A DNA stretch of 64,000 nucleotides from Pedococcus bigeumensis (GCF_006438965.1 NZ_RCZM01000004.1:248001-312000), one strand, 5' to 3'. Positions 1 to 11,079 are shown, numbered from the stretch's first letter. The notes: generated from the sequence alone by a model not told the origin. Made by a program: numbers and translations.

Positions 1-2
1 TG

Positions 3-794
3 GGCGGCCAGATGATCGCCGCCGGGATCATGGCCTTCAGCGGGGTGCTCCTCTACCAGCTGCCGATCGGCGGGGTCACCGTGCTCCCGCAGCCGATCAC
101 GGTCGGGCTCACGGTCTTTGCCGTGGTCCTGTTCACCAACGCGGTCAACTTCATCGACGGGCTCGACGGGCTGGCGGCGGGTGTGGTCGTCATCGCCGGG
201 GCCGCGTTCTTCATCTACAGCTACGGCATCTCCCGCACCTACGACCCTCCGAACGTGTTCTCGTCGGCCACCCTCATCTCGGCCGCGCTGATCGGCTGCT
301 GCGTGGGCTTCCTGCCGCACAACTACCACCCGGCTCGGCTGTTCATGGGTGACTCCGGCGCCTTGTTGCTCGGGCTGCTGCTCGCCGCGGCCACAATCTC
401 CACCACCGGCAACGTGACCCCGAACCAGGTGAGCACCAACCCGGTCGCAGCCACCCTGCTCCCGCTCGTGGTGCCGGCCGCCATCATCCTGCTGCCCCTG
501 GTCGACATCCTGCTGGCGGTGGTGCGGCGCACCGCCCGCGGAGAACGGCCCTGGCACCCGGACAAGCAGCACCTGCACCACCGGATGCTCCAGCTCGGTC
601 ACGGTCACCGCCGCGCCGTCGTGCTGCTCTGGCTCTGGGCGGCCGTGGCTGCCCTGGGCTCGGTCAGCTTCATCTTCATCGACGACGCCCGGGTCGCCGG
701 GGGTGGAGTGCTGGTCGCCGTGGTCGTCACCGGCGTGCTGACGATCTGGCTGCCCCGCTGGTCGGTCCCCGGCCACCGGCCCAAGGTGCCCTGA
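3..794 (+). CDS. wecA: WecA-like polyprenyl-phosphate GlcNAc-1-phosphate transferase (5' truncated)
   Basis: This membrane enzyme transfers GlcNAc-1-phosphate to decaprenyl/undecaprenyl phosphate and so starts cell-wall glycan linker synthesis. The visible 263 residues keep the family signature NAVNFIDGLDGLAAG, the HPARLFMGDSGALLLG loop and the His-rich DKQHLHHRMLQLG motif, with hydrophobic membrane segments between them. The reading frame is open to the window edge, and the conserved N-terminal membrane helices with the DD motif are missing, so the true start lies upstream. The family is usually about 370-400 aa. A wecA gene directly ahead of the atp operon is a common actinobacterial arrangement. 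Confidence 0.88.
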   Translation, partial: GGQMIAAGIMAFSGVLLYQLPIGGVTVLPQPITVGLTVFAVVLFTNAVNFIDGLDGLAAGVVVIAGAAFFIYSYGISRTYDPPNVFSSATLISAALIGCCVGFLPHNYHPARLFMGDSGALLLGLLLAAATISTTGNVTPNQVSTNPVAATLLPLVVPAAIILLPLVDILLAVVRRTARGERPWHPDKQHLHHRMLQLGHGHRRAVVLLWLWAAVAALGSVSFIFIDDARVAGGGVLVAVVVTGVLTIWLPRWSVPGHRPKVP

Positions 795-803
795 CCGCGC
801 GCC

Positions 804-1427
804 TCAGCCGCGCGGCATACCCAGTCGTTGCTCGAGGCCGTCGCGCACCGCCGGCCACTCGTCCGCGAGCACGCTGAACACAACCGAGTCACGGAAGCTG
901 CCGTCGGCCCGTTTGGTGTGCCGCCGCAGCACGCCCTCACGAGTGGCGCCGAGCTTGGCGATCGCGGCCTGGGAGCGCAGGTTAACCGCGTCGGTCTGGA
1001 TCTTGACCCGACCGAACCCGCAGTCGAACGCGTGCCCGAGCATCAGCAGCTTGCACTCGGGGTTGACCTGGGTGCCCCACCAGCGCGAGCCGTACATCGT
1101 CCAGCCGAGGTGGATCCGCTCGTTCTCGAGGTCGACGTCCCCGAGCGAGGAGGTGCCGACGACGGTGCCTTCCTCACCGAGGCCGCCCTCGCCAGTCAGC
1201 CGGACCGTGTATGCCGTGCGCCCGGCACCGCGCGCCGCGATGTTCTCCGCGGTGTTGGCCCTCGTGACCGACAGGTCCGCGGGCGGCGGTCGCATGATGA
1301 AGCCCTGGCGGTAGACGTCCGGGTCGGTGTAGACCGCGTGCAGTCCCGCGGCGTCGTCGGGCTGCATCACGTCGAGGCGGACGAACCGGCCGACCAGGGG
1401 GTCGCCTGTCGGGGCAGTGGCTGGCAT
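804..1427 (-). CDS. GNAT family N-acetyltransferase (RimJ/RimL type)
   Basis: A 207-residue GNAT-fold acetyltransferase that would use acetyl-CoA. It has the RimJ/RimL-like layout: N-terminal region GRFVRLDVMQPDDAAG, a central strand GTSSLGDVDLENERIHLGW, and the acetyl-CoA-binding region around LLMLGHAFDCGFGRVKIQ followed by NLRSQAAIAKLGATREG. The substrate cannot be told from sequence. It is transcribed towards wecA, with only 9 bp between the two stops. The ATG at 1427 is preceded by TAGCCT at 1434-1439 on the minus strand, 6 nt away, which suggests a leaderless mRNA. Confidence 0.85.
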   Translation of the reverse strand: MPATAPTGDPLVGRFVRLDVMQPDDAAGLHAVYTDPDVYRQGFIMRPPPADLSVTRANTAENIAARGAGRTAYTVRLTGEGGLGEEGTVVGTSSLGDVDLENERIHLGWTMYGSRWWGTQVNPECKLLMLGHAFDCGFGRVKIQTDAVNLRSQAAIAKLGATREGVLRRHTKRADGSFRDSVVFSVLADEWPAVRDGLEQRLGMPRG

Positions 1428-1433
1428 GTCGGC

Positions 1434-1439
1434 AGGCTA
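1434..1439 (-). promoter_or_regulatory. leaderless -10 element of GNAT gene
   Basis: TAGCCT on the minus strand ends 6 nt before the ATG at 1427, so transcription would start at the start codon. No ribosome binding site is present. Confidence 0.55.
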
Positions 1440-1536
1440 CCTGTGCCCGATTTTCCCGGTTTCCCGGCGGAGTTCCTGCGGCCGCGGCCTGGCCATGGTC
1501 GTGCTGTTCGCCGCCCGGGCTGGCGGCCCTCACGAC

Positions 1537-1558
1537 GCTTGTGATACCTTTCACAAGC
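1537..1558. promoter_or_regulatory. CRP/GlxR-type operator upstream of the ATP synthase operon
   Basis: A perfect inverted repeat, GCTTGTGA-TACCTT-TCACAAGC, lies 69 bp before atpI. Its core TGTGA-N6-TCACA is the consensus recognised by E. coli CRP, mycobacterial Crp and corynebacterial GlxR. The spacer TACCTT could itself be a -10 element. If so, bound protein would repress that start, or activate a promoter elsewhere. It is the only perfect TGTGA-N6-TCACA I found in the window. Direct control of the atp operon by a cAMP receptor protein is inference. Confidence 0.7.
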
Positions 1559-1627
1559 ACCCCAAGGAGGGCGCAGACCACCGTTCGCCAGGCACCGCAG
1601 CCCCGACGAATCAGGCAGGCCAGACCG

Positions 1628-2080
1628 ATGAGCGCAACCCCGCACACCGACCGCGACCCGTTCGCGGTGATGCTGCGCGGAGCCTTCCTGCCGACGCTGG
1701 CAGTGGGCCCGGTTGCCGTGGTCGTGGCCGCTGAGATGGGCGGGGGCAAGGCCGCCCTCGGCGCGGCCCTGGGCTTCGCGATCGCGATCACCTTCTTCGC
1801 GCTCGGGCTGTTCGTGATGCGCAAGCTGGGTGGTGCCTCGGATCCGTTCCGCTTCCTCGCCAGTGCCTTGGCCGTCTTCATGGGCCAGATGATCTTCCTG
1901 CTGGTGGTCATCATCGCCCTGCAGAGCGCGACCTGGCTGGACGGCACCGCCTTCGGGATCACGGTCCTGGCCGTCGCCGTCGTGTGGCAGGTGTTCCAGG
2001 TGGTCGCGTTCGTCCGTTCCCGCAGGCTTGCTTTCGACGCGCCGCAGGAAACCGGGCAGGATGGGGGCTCGGCCAGATGA
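1628..2080 (+). CDS. atpI: ATP synthase protein I-like membrane protein (AtpI)
   Basis: A 150-residue protein with four hydrophobic segments (about residues 18-35, 40-58, 75-97 and 104-128), matching the AtpI layout. AtpI proteins help assemble the c-ring of the F-type ATP synthase. The ATG at 1628 is chosen. A longer open frame begins at GTG 1541, but that codon lies inside the CRP-type palindrome and the extra 29 residues look like leader DNA. It is the first gene of the atp operon, and the next gene begins 15 bp after its stop. Sequence similarity to classical AtpI is weak, so the call rests on topology and position. Confidence 0.65.
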   Translation: MSATPHTDRDPFAVMLRGAFLPTLAVGPVAVVVAAEMGGGKAALGAALGFAIAITFFALGLFVMRKLGGASDPFRFLASALAVFMGQMIFLLVVIIALQSATWLDGTAFGITVLAVAVVWQVFQVVAFVRSRRLAFDAPQETGQDGGSAR

Positions 2081-2095
2081 CCACAGGAGTTCACC

Positions 2096-2353
2096 GTGAC
2101 CAGACCGCCCTCGCAGCCGTCGCCGGACGCCCGGCAGACGCCGCTGGAGAAGGCCGACGCGGGTCATCAGCGACTCGACGAAGCGCGGATGTGGAACGTC
2201 GTGTCCTACCTCATCACCGGCCCTGCGATGTTCGGCGCGGTCGGGTGGGGGCTGGACCACTGGCTGGGCACGACCTGGCTCGTCGCGGTGGGCATCGTGG
2301 GTGGGATGGCCCTGTCGCTGTACCTCGTGTGGTTCCGGTACGGTACGCAATGA
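2096..2353 (+). CDS. atpZ: AtpZ/AtpI family F0 accessory protein
   Basis: An 85-residue protein with a charged N-terminal half and two predicted membrane segments, one around VVSYLITGPAMFGAVGWGL and one around TTWLVAVGIVGGMALSLYLV. This matches the short AtpZ/ATPase_gene1 family encoded beside atpB, whose members are proposed to act in ion (Mg/Ca) transport or ATP synthase assembly. It starts with GTG at 2096, with a weak AGGAG-like site in CACAGGAGTTCACC upstream. It sits between atpI and atpB in the operon. The exact role in this organism is unknown. Confidence 0.7.
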   Translation: MTRPPSQPSPDARQTPLEKADAGHQRLDEARMWNVVSYLITGPAMFGAVGWGLDHWLGTTWLVAVGIVGGMALSLYLVWFRYGTQ

Positions 2354-2456
2354 CTTCCGCAGGTCAGCTCCCCCCTCTGTATGCCGGGCACAGGCGCATG
2401 AGCGCTGCCCCCGTTGGCCCGTGGACTGTTTCGAACGCAAAGCTCGAGGAGAACCT

Positions 2457-3269
2457 GTGAGTCTGAACGTGCTGGGCGCTATCAGCCTGGCTGCCGAAGG
2501 TGGCGAAGGGGAGGGTTTCCACGCCCCCACGCCGGCCGAGTTCTACCAGCCCCTGATCGGTCACGGGGACTTCGCGATCACCCGACCGATGGTCGTGCTG
2601 GCCCTCTCGGTCGGCCTGATTGCCTGGGTCCTCGTGGCGACGACCAAGCGCGCGGCGGTCGTCCCGGGCAAGGGACAGTGGGTCACCGAGAGTGCCTACA
2701 ACTTCGTGCGCAACGGCGTGGCCCGCGACATCATCGGTAGCAAGGACTTCCTCAGGTTCGTCCCGCTGCTGTTCAGCATGTTCATGCTGATCGTGGTGAA
2801 CAACCTGTTCGGCATCATCCCGCCGATCCAGTACCCCACGATGAGCCGGATCGGCTTCCCGATCGCCCTCACCCTCCTCGTCTTCGTGATCTACCACGCG
2901 GTGGGCATCAAGAAGAGCGGCGCCTGGGGCCACATCAAGCACATGATCCCCCCGGGTCTGCCCAAGGGCATCTACGTGCTGATCATCCCGCTCGAGCTGC
3001 TGACCTACTTCGTGACCCGCCCGCTCACGTTGGCATTGCGACTCTTCGGCAACATGTTCGCCGGGCACATGCTGCTGCTGTTGTTCATCACCGGCGGCGA
3101 GTACATGGTCATCCACGGGAGCTTCGGGCTGAAGATCGCGGGTGTCGGCTCGTTCGGCATGGCGCTCGTCCTGACCGCCTTCGAGGCACTGATCGAGTTC
3201 CTGCAGGCCTACATCTTCACGCTGCTCGCAGCCACCTACATCGCCGGCTCGCTCGCCGACGAACACTGA
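2457..3269 (+). CDS. atpB: F0F1 ATP synthase subunit a
   Basis: Subunit a is the proton-channel stator of F0 and sits next to the c-ring. The 270-residue protein has the diagnostic helix RPLTLALRLFGNMFAGH (about residues 188-204), whose second Arg is the essential residue facing the c-ring carboxylate. The C-terminal FEALIEFLQAYIFTLLAATY is also conserved. The GTG start at 2457 follows GAGGAG, which rules out the longer upstream frame. Several membrane helices are evident. A hairpin follows before atpE. Confidence 0.96.
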   Translation: MSLNVLGAISLAAEGGEGEGFHAPTPAEFYQPLIGHGDFAITRPMVVLALSVGLIAWVLVATTKRAAVVPGKGQWVTESAYNFVRNGVARDIIGSKDFLRFVPLLFSMFMLIVVNNLFGIIPPIQYPTMSRIGFPIALTLLVFVIYHAVGIKKSGAWGHIKHMIPPGLPKGIYVLIIPLELLTYFVTRPLTLALRLFGNMFAGHMLLLLFITGGEYMVIHGSFGLKIAGVGSFGMALVLTAFEALIEFLQAYIFTLLAATYIAGSLADEH

Positions 3270-3274
3270 GACGT

Positions 3275-3298
3275 CCGGGCCGCTCGACGAGGGCCCGG
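3275..3298 (+). terminator. intercistronic hairpin between atpB and atpE
   Basis: CCGGGCC (3275-3281) pairs with GGCCCGG (3292-3298) across a 10-nt loop, just after the atpB stop. There is no U-tract. It is more likely an attenuating or RNA-stabilising hairpin inside the operon than a full terminator, and would suit the high c-subunit stoichiometry. Confidence 0.4.
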
Positions 3299-3401
3299 TG
3301 CTTGACCGCTAAACCGCTTGACCACAACTGAATACTCACCCGAACTTCCGGACGGCGACGGGCCGTACGGATCACTGAAGAAATCGAAAGAGGACCATCA
3401 G

Positions 3402-4274
<873 letters not shown>

Positions 4275-4275
<1 letters not shown>

Positions 4276-5087
4276 TGCGTGGATCGTCGCGTGCGGCCGC
4301 CATCGCCGGGAGCAAGGCGCTCGACGCCGCGCTCGCCGGCGGGGCAGACCGTCGCGTGCTCGGTGACCAGCTGCTCGCGGTCGTCGGGGTCATCGACGGG
4401 TCGGCCACCCTGCGCCGCGCCCTCGCCGACCCCTCCCGCGAGGGAGTCGAGAAGCAGACGCTCGCCGAGCGACTGCTCGACGGCAAGGTCTCGGCAGAGG
4501 CCATCGTCGTGGTCAAGAACCTCGTCGGGCAGCGCTGGGCCACCGAGCGCGACCTCTCCGACACTCTCGAGGAGCTCGCCGTCACGTCGATCCTCGCTGG
4601 TGCCGAGCAGGCCGACCGGATCGACCGGGTCGAGGACGAGCTGTTCCGCTTCGAGCGCATCGTCGCCGGCAACCCCGAGCTGCGGGACCGCCTGACCAAC
4701 CGTCAGGGCGACGTCGACGCCAAGGCCGGCGTGGTCAGTGAGCTGCTCGACGGCAAGGCCAGCGACGAGACGGTGCACCTGGCTCGCCAGGCCGTGCTGG
4801 CCCCCCGCGGTCGCAAGCTGGACCGCACCCTTGAGCTCTACCTCGCCCTCGCTGCCCGCCGGCGTGAGCAGATCACCGCGGTCGTGACGGCAGCGACCGA
4901 CCTCACCGCGCAGCAGCGCGAGAGGTTGTCCGCAGCGTTGCAGAGCATCTACGGCAAGCCGGTCCTGCTCCAGGTCGCCATCGAGGAGCACGTGCTCGGC
5001 GGCATCCGGGTCCAGGTCGGTGACGAGGTCGTCGACGGCACCGTGCTTCGTCGTCTCGACGAGGCTCGTCGGCACATCGCCGGCTGA
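4275..5087 (+). CDS. atpH: F0F1 ATP synthase subunit delta
   Basis: Subunit delta links the peripheral stalk to the top of F1. The 270-residue length is normal for actinobacteria, whose delta is longer than the roughly 180-residue E. coli form. The C-terminal signature is present around [28 protein letters not shown], which is the conserved region that follows the helical N-domain. Its ATG overlaps the atpF stop, and 115 bp separate it from atpA. Confidence 0.94.
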
Positions 5088-5202
5088 CCGAAACAACCAG
5101 CGCCACGACACCGTGGCGTACCGCACAACAACTGAAGATGCTGGACCACACCACAGACTTTGGCCCGACCCACCGGGCCAGCAATCGAGGAGAAGAGATC
5201 AC

Positions 5203-6840
5203 ATGACGGAGCTTTCGATCCGTCCGGAGGAGATCCGGGACGCGCTGGACAACTTCGTTCAGTCCTATGAGCCCGGCACGGCCTCCCGTGAAGAGGTCGG
5301 CCGCGTCAGTGACGCCGGTGACGGCATCGCCCACGTCGAGGGCCTGCCCTCGTGCATGACCAATGAGCTGCTCGAGTTCGAGGACGGCACGCTGGGCCTC
5401 GCGCTCAACCTCGACGTCCACGAGATCGGCGTCGTCATCCTCGGTGACTTCTCCAAGATCGAGGAGGGCCAGGAGGTCAAGCGCACCGGAGAGGTCCTGT
5501 CCGTCCCCGTCGGTGACGCGTTCCTCGGTCGTGTGGTCAACCCCCTGGGCCAGCCCATCGACGGCCTCGGCGCCATCGAGACCACCGAGCGCCGCGCCCT
5601 CGAGCTGCAGGCCCCCACCGTGGTCCAGCGCAAGTCGGTGCACCAGCCGCTGCAGACCGGCCTCAAGGCCGTCGACGCCATGACCCCCATCGGTCGCGGC
5701 CAGCGCCAGCTCATCATCGGTGACCGCCAGACCGGCAAGACCACGGTCGCGGTCGACACGATCATCAACCAGAAGGCCAACTGGGAGTCGGGCGACCCGG
5801 AGCAGCAGGTCCGCTGCATCTACGTCGCCATGGGCCAGAAGGGCTCCACCATCGCTGCCGTCCGCGGCACCCTGGAAGAGGCCGGCGCCCTGGAGTACAC
5901 GACGATCGTCGCGGCCCCCGCGTCCGACTCGGCGGGCTTCAAGTACCTCGCGCCCTACACCGGTTCGGCCATCGGCCAGCACTGGATGTACCAGGGCAAG
6001 CACGTCCTCATCGTGTTCGACGACCTGTCCAAGCAGGCCGAGGCCTACCGCGCCGTGTCGCTGCTGCTGCGCCGCCCGCCGGGCCGCGAGGCCTACCCCG
6101 GTGACGTGTTCTACCTGCACAGCCGTCTGCTCGAGCGCTGCGCCAAGCTGTCCGACGACCTCGGCGCGGGCTCGATGACGGGTCTGCCGATCATCGAGAC
6201 CAAGGCGGGCGACGTGTCGGCCTACATCCCGACCAACGTCATCTCCATCACCGACGGCCAGATCTACCTCCAGGCCGACCTGTTCAACGCCAACGTGCGT
6301 CCCGCGATCGACGTGGGTGTCTCCGTCTCCCGTGTCGGTGGCGCCGCGCAGATCAAGGCCATGAAGGACGTCTCCGGTCGTCTGAAGCTCGACCTCGCGC
6401 AGTTCCGCGCGATGGAGGCCTTCGCCATGTTCGCCTCGGACCTCGACCCGGCCTCGCGGGCCCAGCTCGCGAAGGGTGCTCGCCTCGTCGAGCTCCTCAA
6501 GCAGCGTCAGGCCTCGCCGCTCCCGGTCGAGGAGCAGGTCGTGTCGATCTGGGCCGGCACCGCCGGTCAGATCGACTCGGTTGCCGTCGAGGACGTGTCC
6601 CGCTTCGAGACCGAGTTCCTGGACTACCTGCGTCGCGAGAAGGGTGGCCTGCTCGACGCCATCCGCGAGACGAAGAAGTTCGAGGACGGCACCCGCGCGG
6701 GCCTCGAAGAGGCCGTGACGAAGTTCAAGGAGCAGTTCCAGGCGTCCGGCGCCGAGAACACCCCCGTGGGCCACGAGGCCGAGCCGGGTGCCCTCGAGCA
6801 CGACGTCGCGCAGGAGAAGATCGTCAAGCAGAAGCGCTGA
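5203..6840 (+). CDS. atpA: F0F1 ATP synthase subunit alpha
   Basis: Non-catalytic nucleotide-binding subunit of F1, 545 residues. The Walker A motif GDRQTGKT lies at about residues 173-180, and the family signature [14 protein letters not shown] sits in the C-terminal half. The start is the ATG at 5203, preceded by GAGGAGAAGAG. An earlier in-frame start would overlap atpH and add residues absent from homologues. The gene continues the operon, and a strong hairpin separates it from atpG. Confidence 0.97.
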   Translation: MTELSIRPEEIRDALDNFVQSYEPGTASREEVGRVSDAGDGIAHVEGLPSCMTNELLEFEDGTLGLALNLDVHEIGVVILGDFSKIEEGQEVKRTGEVLSVPVGDAFLGRVVNPLGQPIDGLGAIETTERRALELQAPTVVQRKSVHQPLQTGLKAVDAMTPIGRGQRQLIIGDRQTGKTTVAVDTIINQKANWESGDPEQQVRCIYVAMGQKGSTIAAVRGTLEEAGALEYTTIVAAPASDSAGFKYLAPYTGSAIGQHWMYQGKHVLIVFDDLSKQAEAYRAVSLLLRRPPGREAYPGDVFYLHSRLLERCAKLSDDLGAGSMTGLPIIETKAGDVSAYIPTNVISITDGQIYLQADLFNANVRPAIDVGVSVSRVGGAAQIKAMKDVSGRLKLDLAQFRAMEAFAMFASDLDPASRAQLAKGARLVELLKQRQASPLPVEEQVVSIWAGTAGQIDSVAVEDVSRFETEFLDYLRREKGGLLDAIRETKKFEDGTRAGLEEAVTKFKEQFQASGAENTPVGHEAEPGALEHDVAQEKIVKQKR

Positions 6841-6847
6841 CCGGTAT

Positions 6848-6877
6848 GCCGGGTGCCCACCACGGTGGGCGCCCGGC
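6848..6877 (+). terminator. intercistronic hairpin between atpA and atpG
   Basis: The arms at 6848-6860 and 6865-6877 form a near-perfect 13-bp GC-rich stem (one G-U pair, CACG loop) immediately after atpA. An outer GGTATGCCGGG (6843-) / CCCGGCATACC (6901-) pair brackets it. There is no U-tract. Because atpG and atpD follow, it probably modulates rather than ends transcription. Confidence 0.4.
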
Positions 6878-6956
6878 ACCGCAGCGAACGTGCCGGCTCA
6901 CCCGGCATACCCGAAGACGTAGAGCACGACGACACGAACGAGAGAGGCGGCAACAT

Positions 6957-7856
6957 ATGGGAGCGCAGATGCGGGTCTACCGCCAGCGCATCCGGTCCGT
7001 CCAGGCGACCAAGAAGATCACGCGCGCCATGGAGCTCATCGCAGCTTCGCGCGTGGTCAAGGCGCAGCAGCGGGTGCGGGAGTCCTCTCCCTACGCGCGT
7101 GCCCTGACCCGGGCGGTCTCGGCCGTCGCGACCTTCTCCAACGTCGACCACCCGCTGACCACCGAGCACGAGAACGTCCGTCGTGCCGCGGTGCTCGTGG
7201 TGACGTCCGACCGTGGTCTGGCCGGCGCCTACAGCTCCTCGGTGCTCAAGGAGAGCGAGCGCCTCATCGGCGACCTGCGTGCCGACGGCAAGGAGGTCGT
7301 CCCCTACCTCGTCGGTCGTAAGGCTGTCGGGTTCTACAAGTTCCGCAAGCGTGACTACGCGGACGAGTGGACCGGGTTCACCGACCAGCCGACGTTCGAC
7401 GTTGCTCGCGAGATCGGCGAGGCGCTCGTCGCAGCGTTCAACCAGGACTTCGCCGAGGGCGGGGTGGACGAGGTCCACATCGTCTTCACGCGGTTCGTCA
7501 ACATGGTCACGCAGGAGCCTGACGTCATCCGGATGCTGCCGCTCGAGGTCGTCGAGGGTGAAGAGGCGCCGGCCGAGGACGACGTCCTGCCGCTCTACGA
7601 GTTCGAGCCGAGTGCCGAGCAGGTGCTGGATGCGTTGCTGCCCAAGTACGTCACGGCGCGCATCTACAACTGCCTCCTGCAGGCAGCGGCGTCCGAGCTG
7701 GCGTCGCGCCAGCGGGCCATGAAGTCGGCCACGGACAACGCCGAAGAGCTCATCAAGAAGTACACCCGGTTGGCCAACCAGGCTCGCCAGGCCGAGATCA
7801 CCCAAGAGATCAGCGAGATCGTGGGCGGTTCCGACGCCCTCGCCGACGCCAGTTGA
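6957..7856 (+). CDS. atpG: F0F1 ATP synthase subunit gamma
   Basis: The central rotor shaft of F1, 299 residues. The N-terminal helix [20 protein letters not shown] and the C-terminal helix with [20 protein letters not shown] form the antiparallel coiled coil inside the alpha3beta3 ring. Both are well conserved, as is the [12 protein letters not shown] region. The ATG at 6957 lies downstream of GAGAGAGGCGG. An internal ATG (Met5) is less likely. Confidence 0.95.
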   Translation: MGAQMRVYRQRIRSVQATKKITRAMELIAASRVVKAQQRVRESSPYARALTRAVSAVATFSNVDHPLTTEHENVRRAAVLVVTSDRGLAGAYSSSVLKESERLIGDLRADGKEVVPYLVGRKAVGFYKFRKRDYADEWTGFTDQPTFDVAREIGEALVAAFNQDFAEGGVDEVHIVFTRFVNMVTQEPDVIRMLPLEVVEGEEAPAEDDVLPLYEFEPSAEQVLDALLPKYVTARIYNCLLQAAASELASRQRAMKSATDNAEELIKKYTRLANQARQAEITQEISEIVGGSDALADAS

Positions 7857-7864
7857 GAAGCTAG

Positions 7865-9334
<1,470 letters not shown>

Positions 9335-9385
9335 GTCGGCAGACGCCGCACCTGGGACTCCATCGAGACGTTCCGGGATGCCACT

Positions 9386-9410
9386 GGGGCCGGCCACATC
9401 GGCCGGCCCC
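9386..9410 (+). terminator. strong hairpin between atpD and atpC
   Basis: GGGGCCGGCC (9386-9395) and GGCCGGCCCC (9401-9410) form a perfect 10-bp stem with an ACATC loop, 51 nt after the atpD stop. There is no U-tract. With a candidate -10 box at 9453-9458, it could partly uncouple atpC from the rest of the operon. Confidence 0.45.
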
Positions 9411-9452
9411 ACGGCATACCACTGGTCGGCGGGGCAGCACACCGCAGGCCGA

Positions 9453-9458
9453 TAGACT
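9453..9458 (+). promoter_or_regulatory. candidate -10 element ahead of atpC
   Basis: TAGACT matches the -10 boxes seen before gatC and ilvD in this window. Transcription would begin near 9465, about 33 nt upstream of the atpC GTG. No convincing -35 is visible. Confidence 0.35.
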
Positions 9459-9498
9459 TCACGCACGCACCACCCGTGCCGTACCAACGGAGGACACC

Positions 9499-9768
9499 GT
9501 GAGCACCCTGCAGGTTGAACTCGTCGCTGCGGACCGCAAGGTCTGGGAGGGCGAGGCCGACATGGTCATCGCCCGGACGGTCGATGGCGAGCTGGGCATC
9601 CTGCCCGGCCACACCCCGCTGCTCGGCGTGCTCGTCGAGGGTGAGGTCCGGATCAAGTCCGGCGAAGGCTCGCAGACCGCCAGCATCGACGGCGGGTTCC
9701 TGTCCGTCGACCGCGACAAGGTGATCATCGTCGCCGAGGCGGTCGACGCCTCGAACTTCACGGCCTAG
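9499..9768 (+). CDS. atpC: F0F1 ATP synthase subunit epsilon (short form)
   Basis: The 89-residue product contains only the N-terminal beta-sandwich domain (LQVELVAADRKVWEGEAD, GELGILPGHTPLLGVL, and a final strand DKVIIVAEAVD). It ends where the C-terminal two-helix domain starts in E. coli (about 139 aa) and mycobacteria (about 121 aa). That C-terminal domain is the part that inhibits ATP hydrolysis. The GTG start at 9499 follows GGAGG. The stop is clean and no helical continuation is evident in the 79 bp before the next gene, so this looks like a genuinely short epsilon. Confidence 0.92.
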   Translation: MSTLQVELVAADRKVWEGEADMVIARTVDGELGILPGHTPLLGVLVEGEVRIKSGEGSQTASIDGGFLSVDRDKVIIVAEAVDASNFTA

Positions 9769-9847
9769 CCGGCCACGGCCTGGCCCAGCCAAGGCCCTCA
9801 ACAGCTACGGCCTCGAACAGCTAGCGCCCCTACAGAAAGGGTTGAGC

Positions 9848-10276
9848 ATGTCGCCCGTCATCTCCGCGGAGATCGTCGCCGGCGCGCTCATCCTGCTCGC
9901 GCTCTTCGCACTGGCCTACATCTTCGTCCGTCGGCGGCTGCTCGCCTCGGGTGCGCCCCTCATGCTGTGCGCCCTCAAGGCCCACGGTCGGTCCCAGTAC
10001 CGCCTGGGGCTGTTGCGCTTCTCCGGGACCACGCTCGAGTGGTTCACCCTGATCGGCCCGTCCCCGAGGTCGGCCAGGACGTGGGACCGGACCCGGCTCG
10101 AGCTGGGGCCGCCGGGTCTGCCCGAGGCCGCCATCGCGGGCCTTCCCGAAGCGGTGACGGTGGACTGCCACTACGGCAGCGACACCTTCTCGCTGGCCCT
10201 CGCGCCGTCTGCCTACACGGCGATGCGGAGCTGGCTCGAGAGCTCGCCGCCCGGGTTCAACGTCAACGTCGCCTAG
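9848..10276 (+). CDS. DUF2550 family membrane-anchored protein
   Basis: A 142-residue protein of unknown function with one N-terminal membrane helix (about residues 7-26, IVAGALILLALFALAYIFVR). A soluble C-terminal domain follows with the DUF2550-like blocks YRLGLLRFSGTTLEWF and DTFSLALAPSAYTAMRSWLE. DUF2550 genes lie just downstream of atpC in many actinobacteria, so a link to ATP synthase or the envelope is likely but unproven. ATG 9848 is preferred over TTG 9842 because it sits 7 nt after AGAAAGG. Confidence 0.82.
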   Translation: MSPVISAEIVAGALILLALFALAYIFVRRRLLASGAPLMLCALKAHGRSQYRLGLLRFSGTTLEWFTLIGPSPRSARTWDRTRLELGPPGLPEAAIAGLPEAVTVDCHYGSDTFSLALAPSAYTAMRSWLESSPPGFNVNVA

Positions 10277-10286
10277 CGCAGGTCGG

Positions 10287-10931
10287 TCATCCCTGGTCGG
10301 GCTGGGCCTTGCGGGCCGGCGGTCCTTCGGCGCGGCCGCCACCCGGCTGCCAGAGGACGTCGCCACCGATCGGCAGGTTGGCCACGCGGGCGAGCACGAA
10401 CAGCAGGTCCGAGAGCCGGTTGAGGTACTTCGCGGTGAGGACGTTGACGCCGCCCTGACCCTTGCGGGAGCCGGGCTGGTCGCCGTACTCCGCGATGGCG
10501 GCCCAGGCCCGTCGCTCGGCGCGCCGCACCACCGTGGTGGCGACGTGCAGGTGGGCCGAGCCCACGGTGCCGCCGGGCAGGATGAACGACCGGAGCTTCT
10601 CGACCCGCTCCAGGTACTGGTCGCAGTCGGCTTCGAGCTCATCGATCCAGGCGGCCTCGACGCGCAGCGGCGGGTACTCGTAGGTCTCCTGGAGCGGGGT
10701 GCACAGGTCGGCACCGACGTCGAACAAATCGTTCTGGATCCGCAGCAGGGTCGCCCTGATGTCGTCGGGCAGCTCGCCCGCGGCCAGCGCCACCCCGATG
10801 GCGGCGTTCGCCTCGTTGGCGTCGGCGTACGCCAGCAGCCGGACGTCGGTCTTGCTGGTGCGGCTCATGTCCCCGAGGTGGGTCTGGCCGTCGTCGCCCG
10901 TACGGGTGTAGATGCGCGTGAGGTTGACCAT
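10287..10931 (-). CDS. cob(I)alamin adenosyltransferase (PduO type)
   Basis: This enzyme transfers the adenosyl group of ATP to cob(I)alamin to make adenosylcobalamin. The 214-residue protein has the family N-terminus IYTRTGDDGQTHLGDMSRTSK (glycine-rich ATP-binding loop), the LRSFILPGGT block, the conserved RRAERRAW motif and a terminal NRLSDLLFVLAR helix. It lies convergent with the DUF2550 gene, 10 bp apart. It would supply the coenzyme to the B12-dependent mutase encoded 2 kb away. Confidence 0.93.
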   Translation of the reverse strand: MVNLTRIYTRTGDDGQTHLGDMSRTSKTDVRLLAYADANEANAAIGVALAAGELPDDIRATLLRIQNDLFDVGADLCTPLQETYEYPPLRVEAAWIDELEADCDQYLERVEKLRSFILPGGTVGSAHLHVATTVVRRAERRAWAAIAEYGDQPGSRKGQGGVNVLTAKYLNRLSDLLFVLARVANLPIGGDVLWQPGGGRAEGPPARKAQPDQG

Positions 10932-10993
10932 GGCTGCAGCCTCTCAGACGGCGCCGTAGAGAAGGTCACCACCCGGCATACCCAGGCTCCTGG

Positions 10994-11071
10994 CCTCTGT
11001 GCACAGAGGTTCGTCACACTGCGCAGAGACGGGGTCTCTGCGCAGTGTGACCGGGGTCTGTGCACAGACCC
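10994..11071. repeat. compound palindromic intergenic repeat, copy 1
   Basis: Three perfect palindromes stand in a row in the 160-bp gap before murA: CCTCTGTGCACAGAGG (10994-11009); an 18-bp stem GTCACACTGCGCAGAGAC with a GGG loop and its exact complement (11013-11051); and GGGTCTGTGCACAGACCC (11054-11071). The outer palindromes share the TGTGCACA core and the middle stem contains CTGCGCAG. A second, more degenerate copy lies at 30280-30355. The -10 box of murA follows 9 bp later. Confidence 0.8.
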
Positions 11072-11079
11072 TGCTCGCA

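Noticed and set aside
1541-1627. GTG start giving AtpI 29 extra N-terminal residues
   Set aside because: The codon lies within the CRP-type palindrome and likely promoter, and the added residues do not look like a membrane protein N-terminus.
4903-6879. Long minus-strand frame opposite atpA
   Set aside because: Shadow of atpA with biased composition and no domain.
9842-9847. TTG start for the DUF2550 gene
   Set aside because: It is 1 nt from the ribosome binding site; ATG 9848 has proper spacing.
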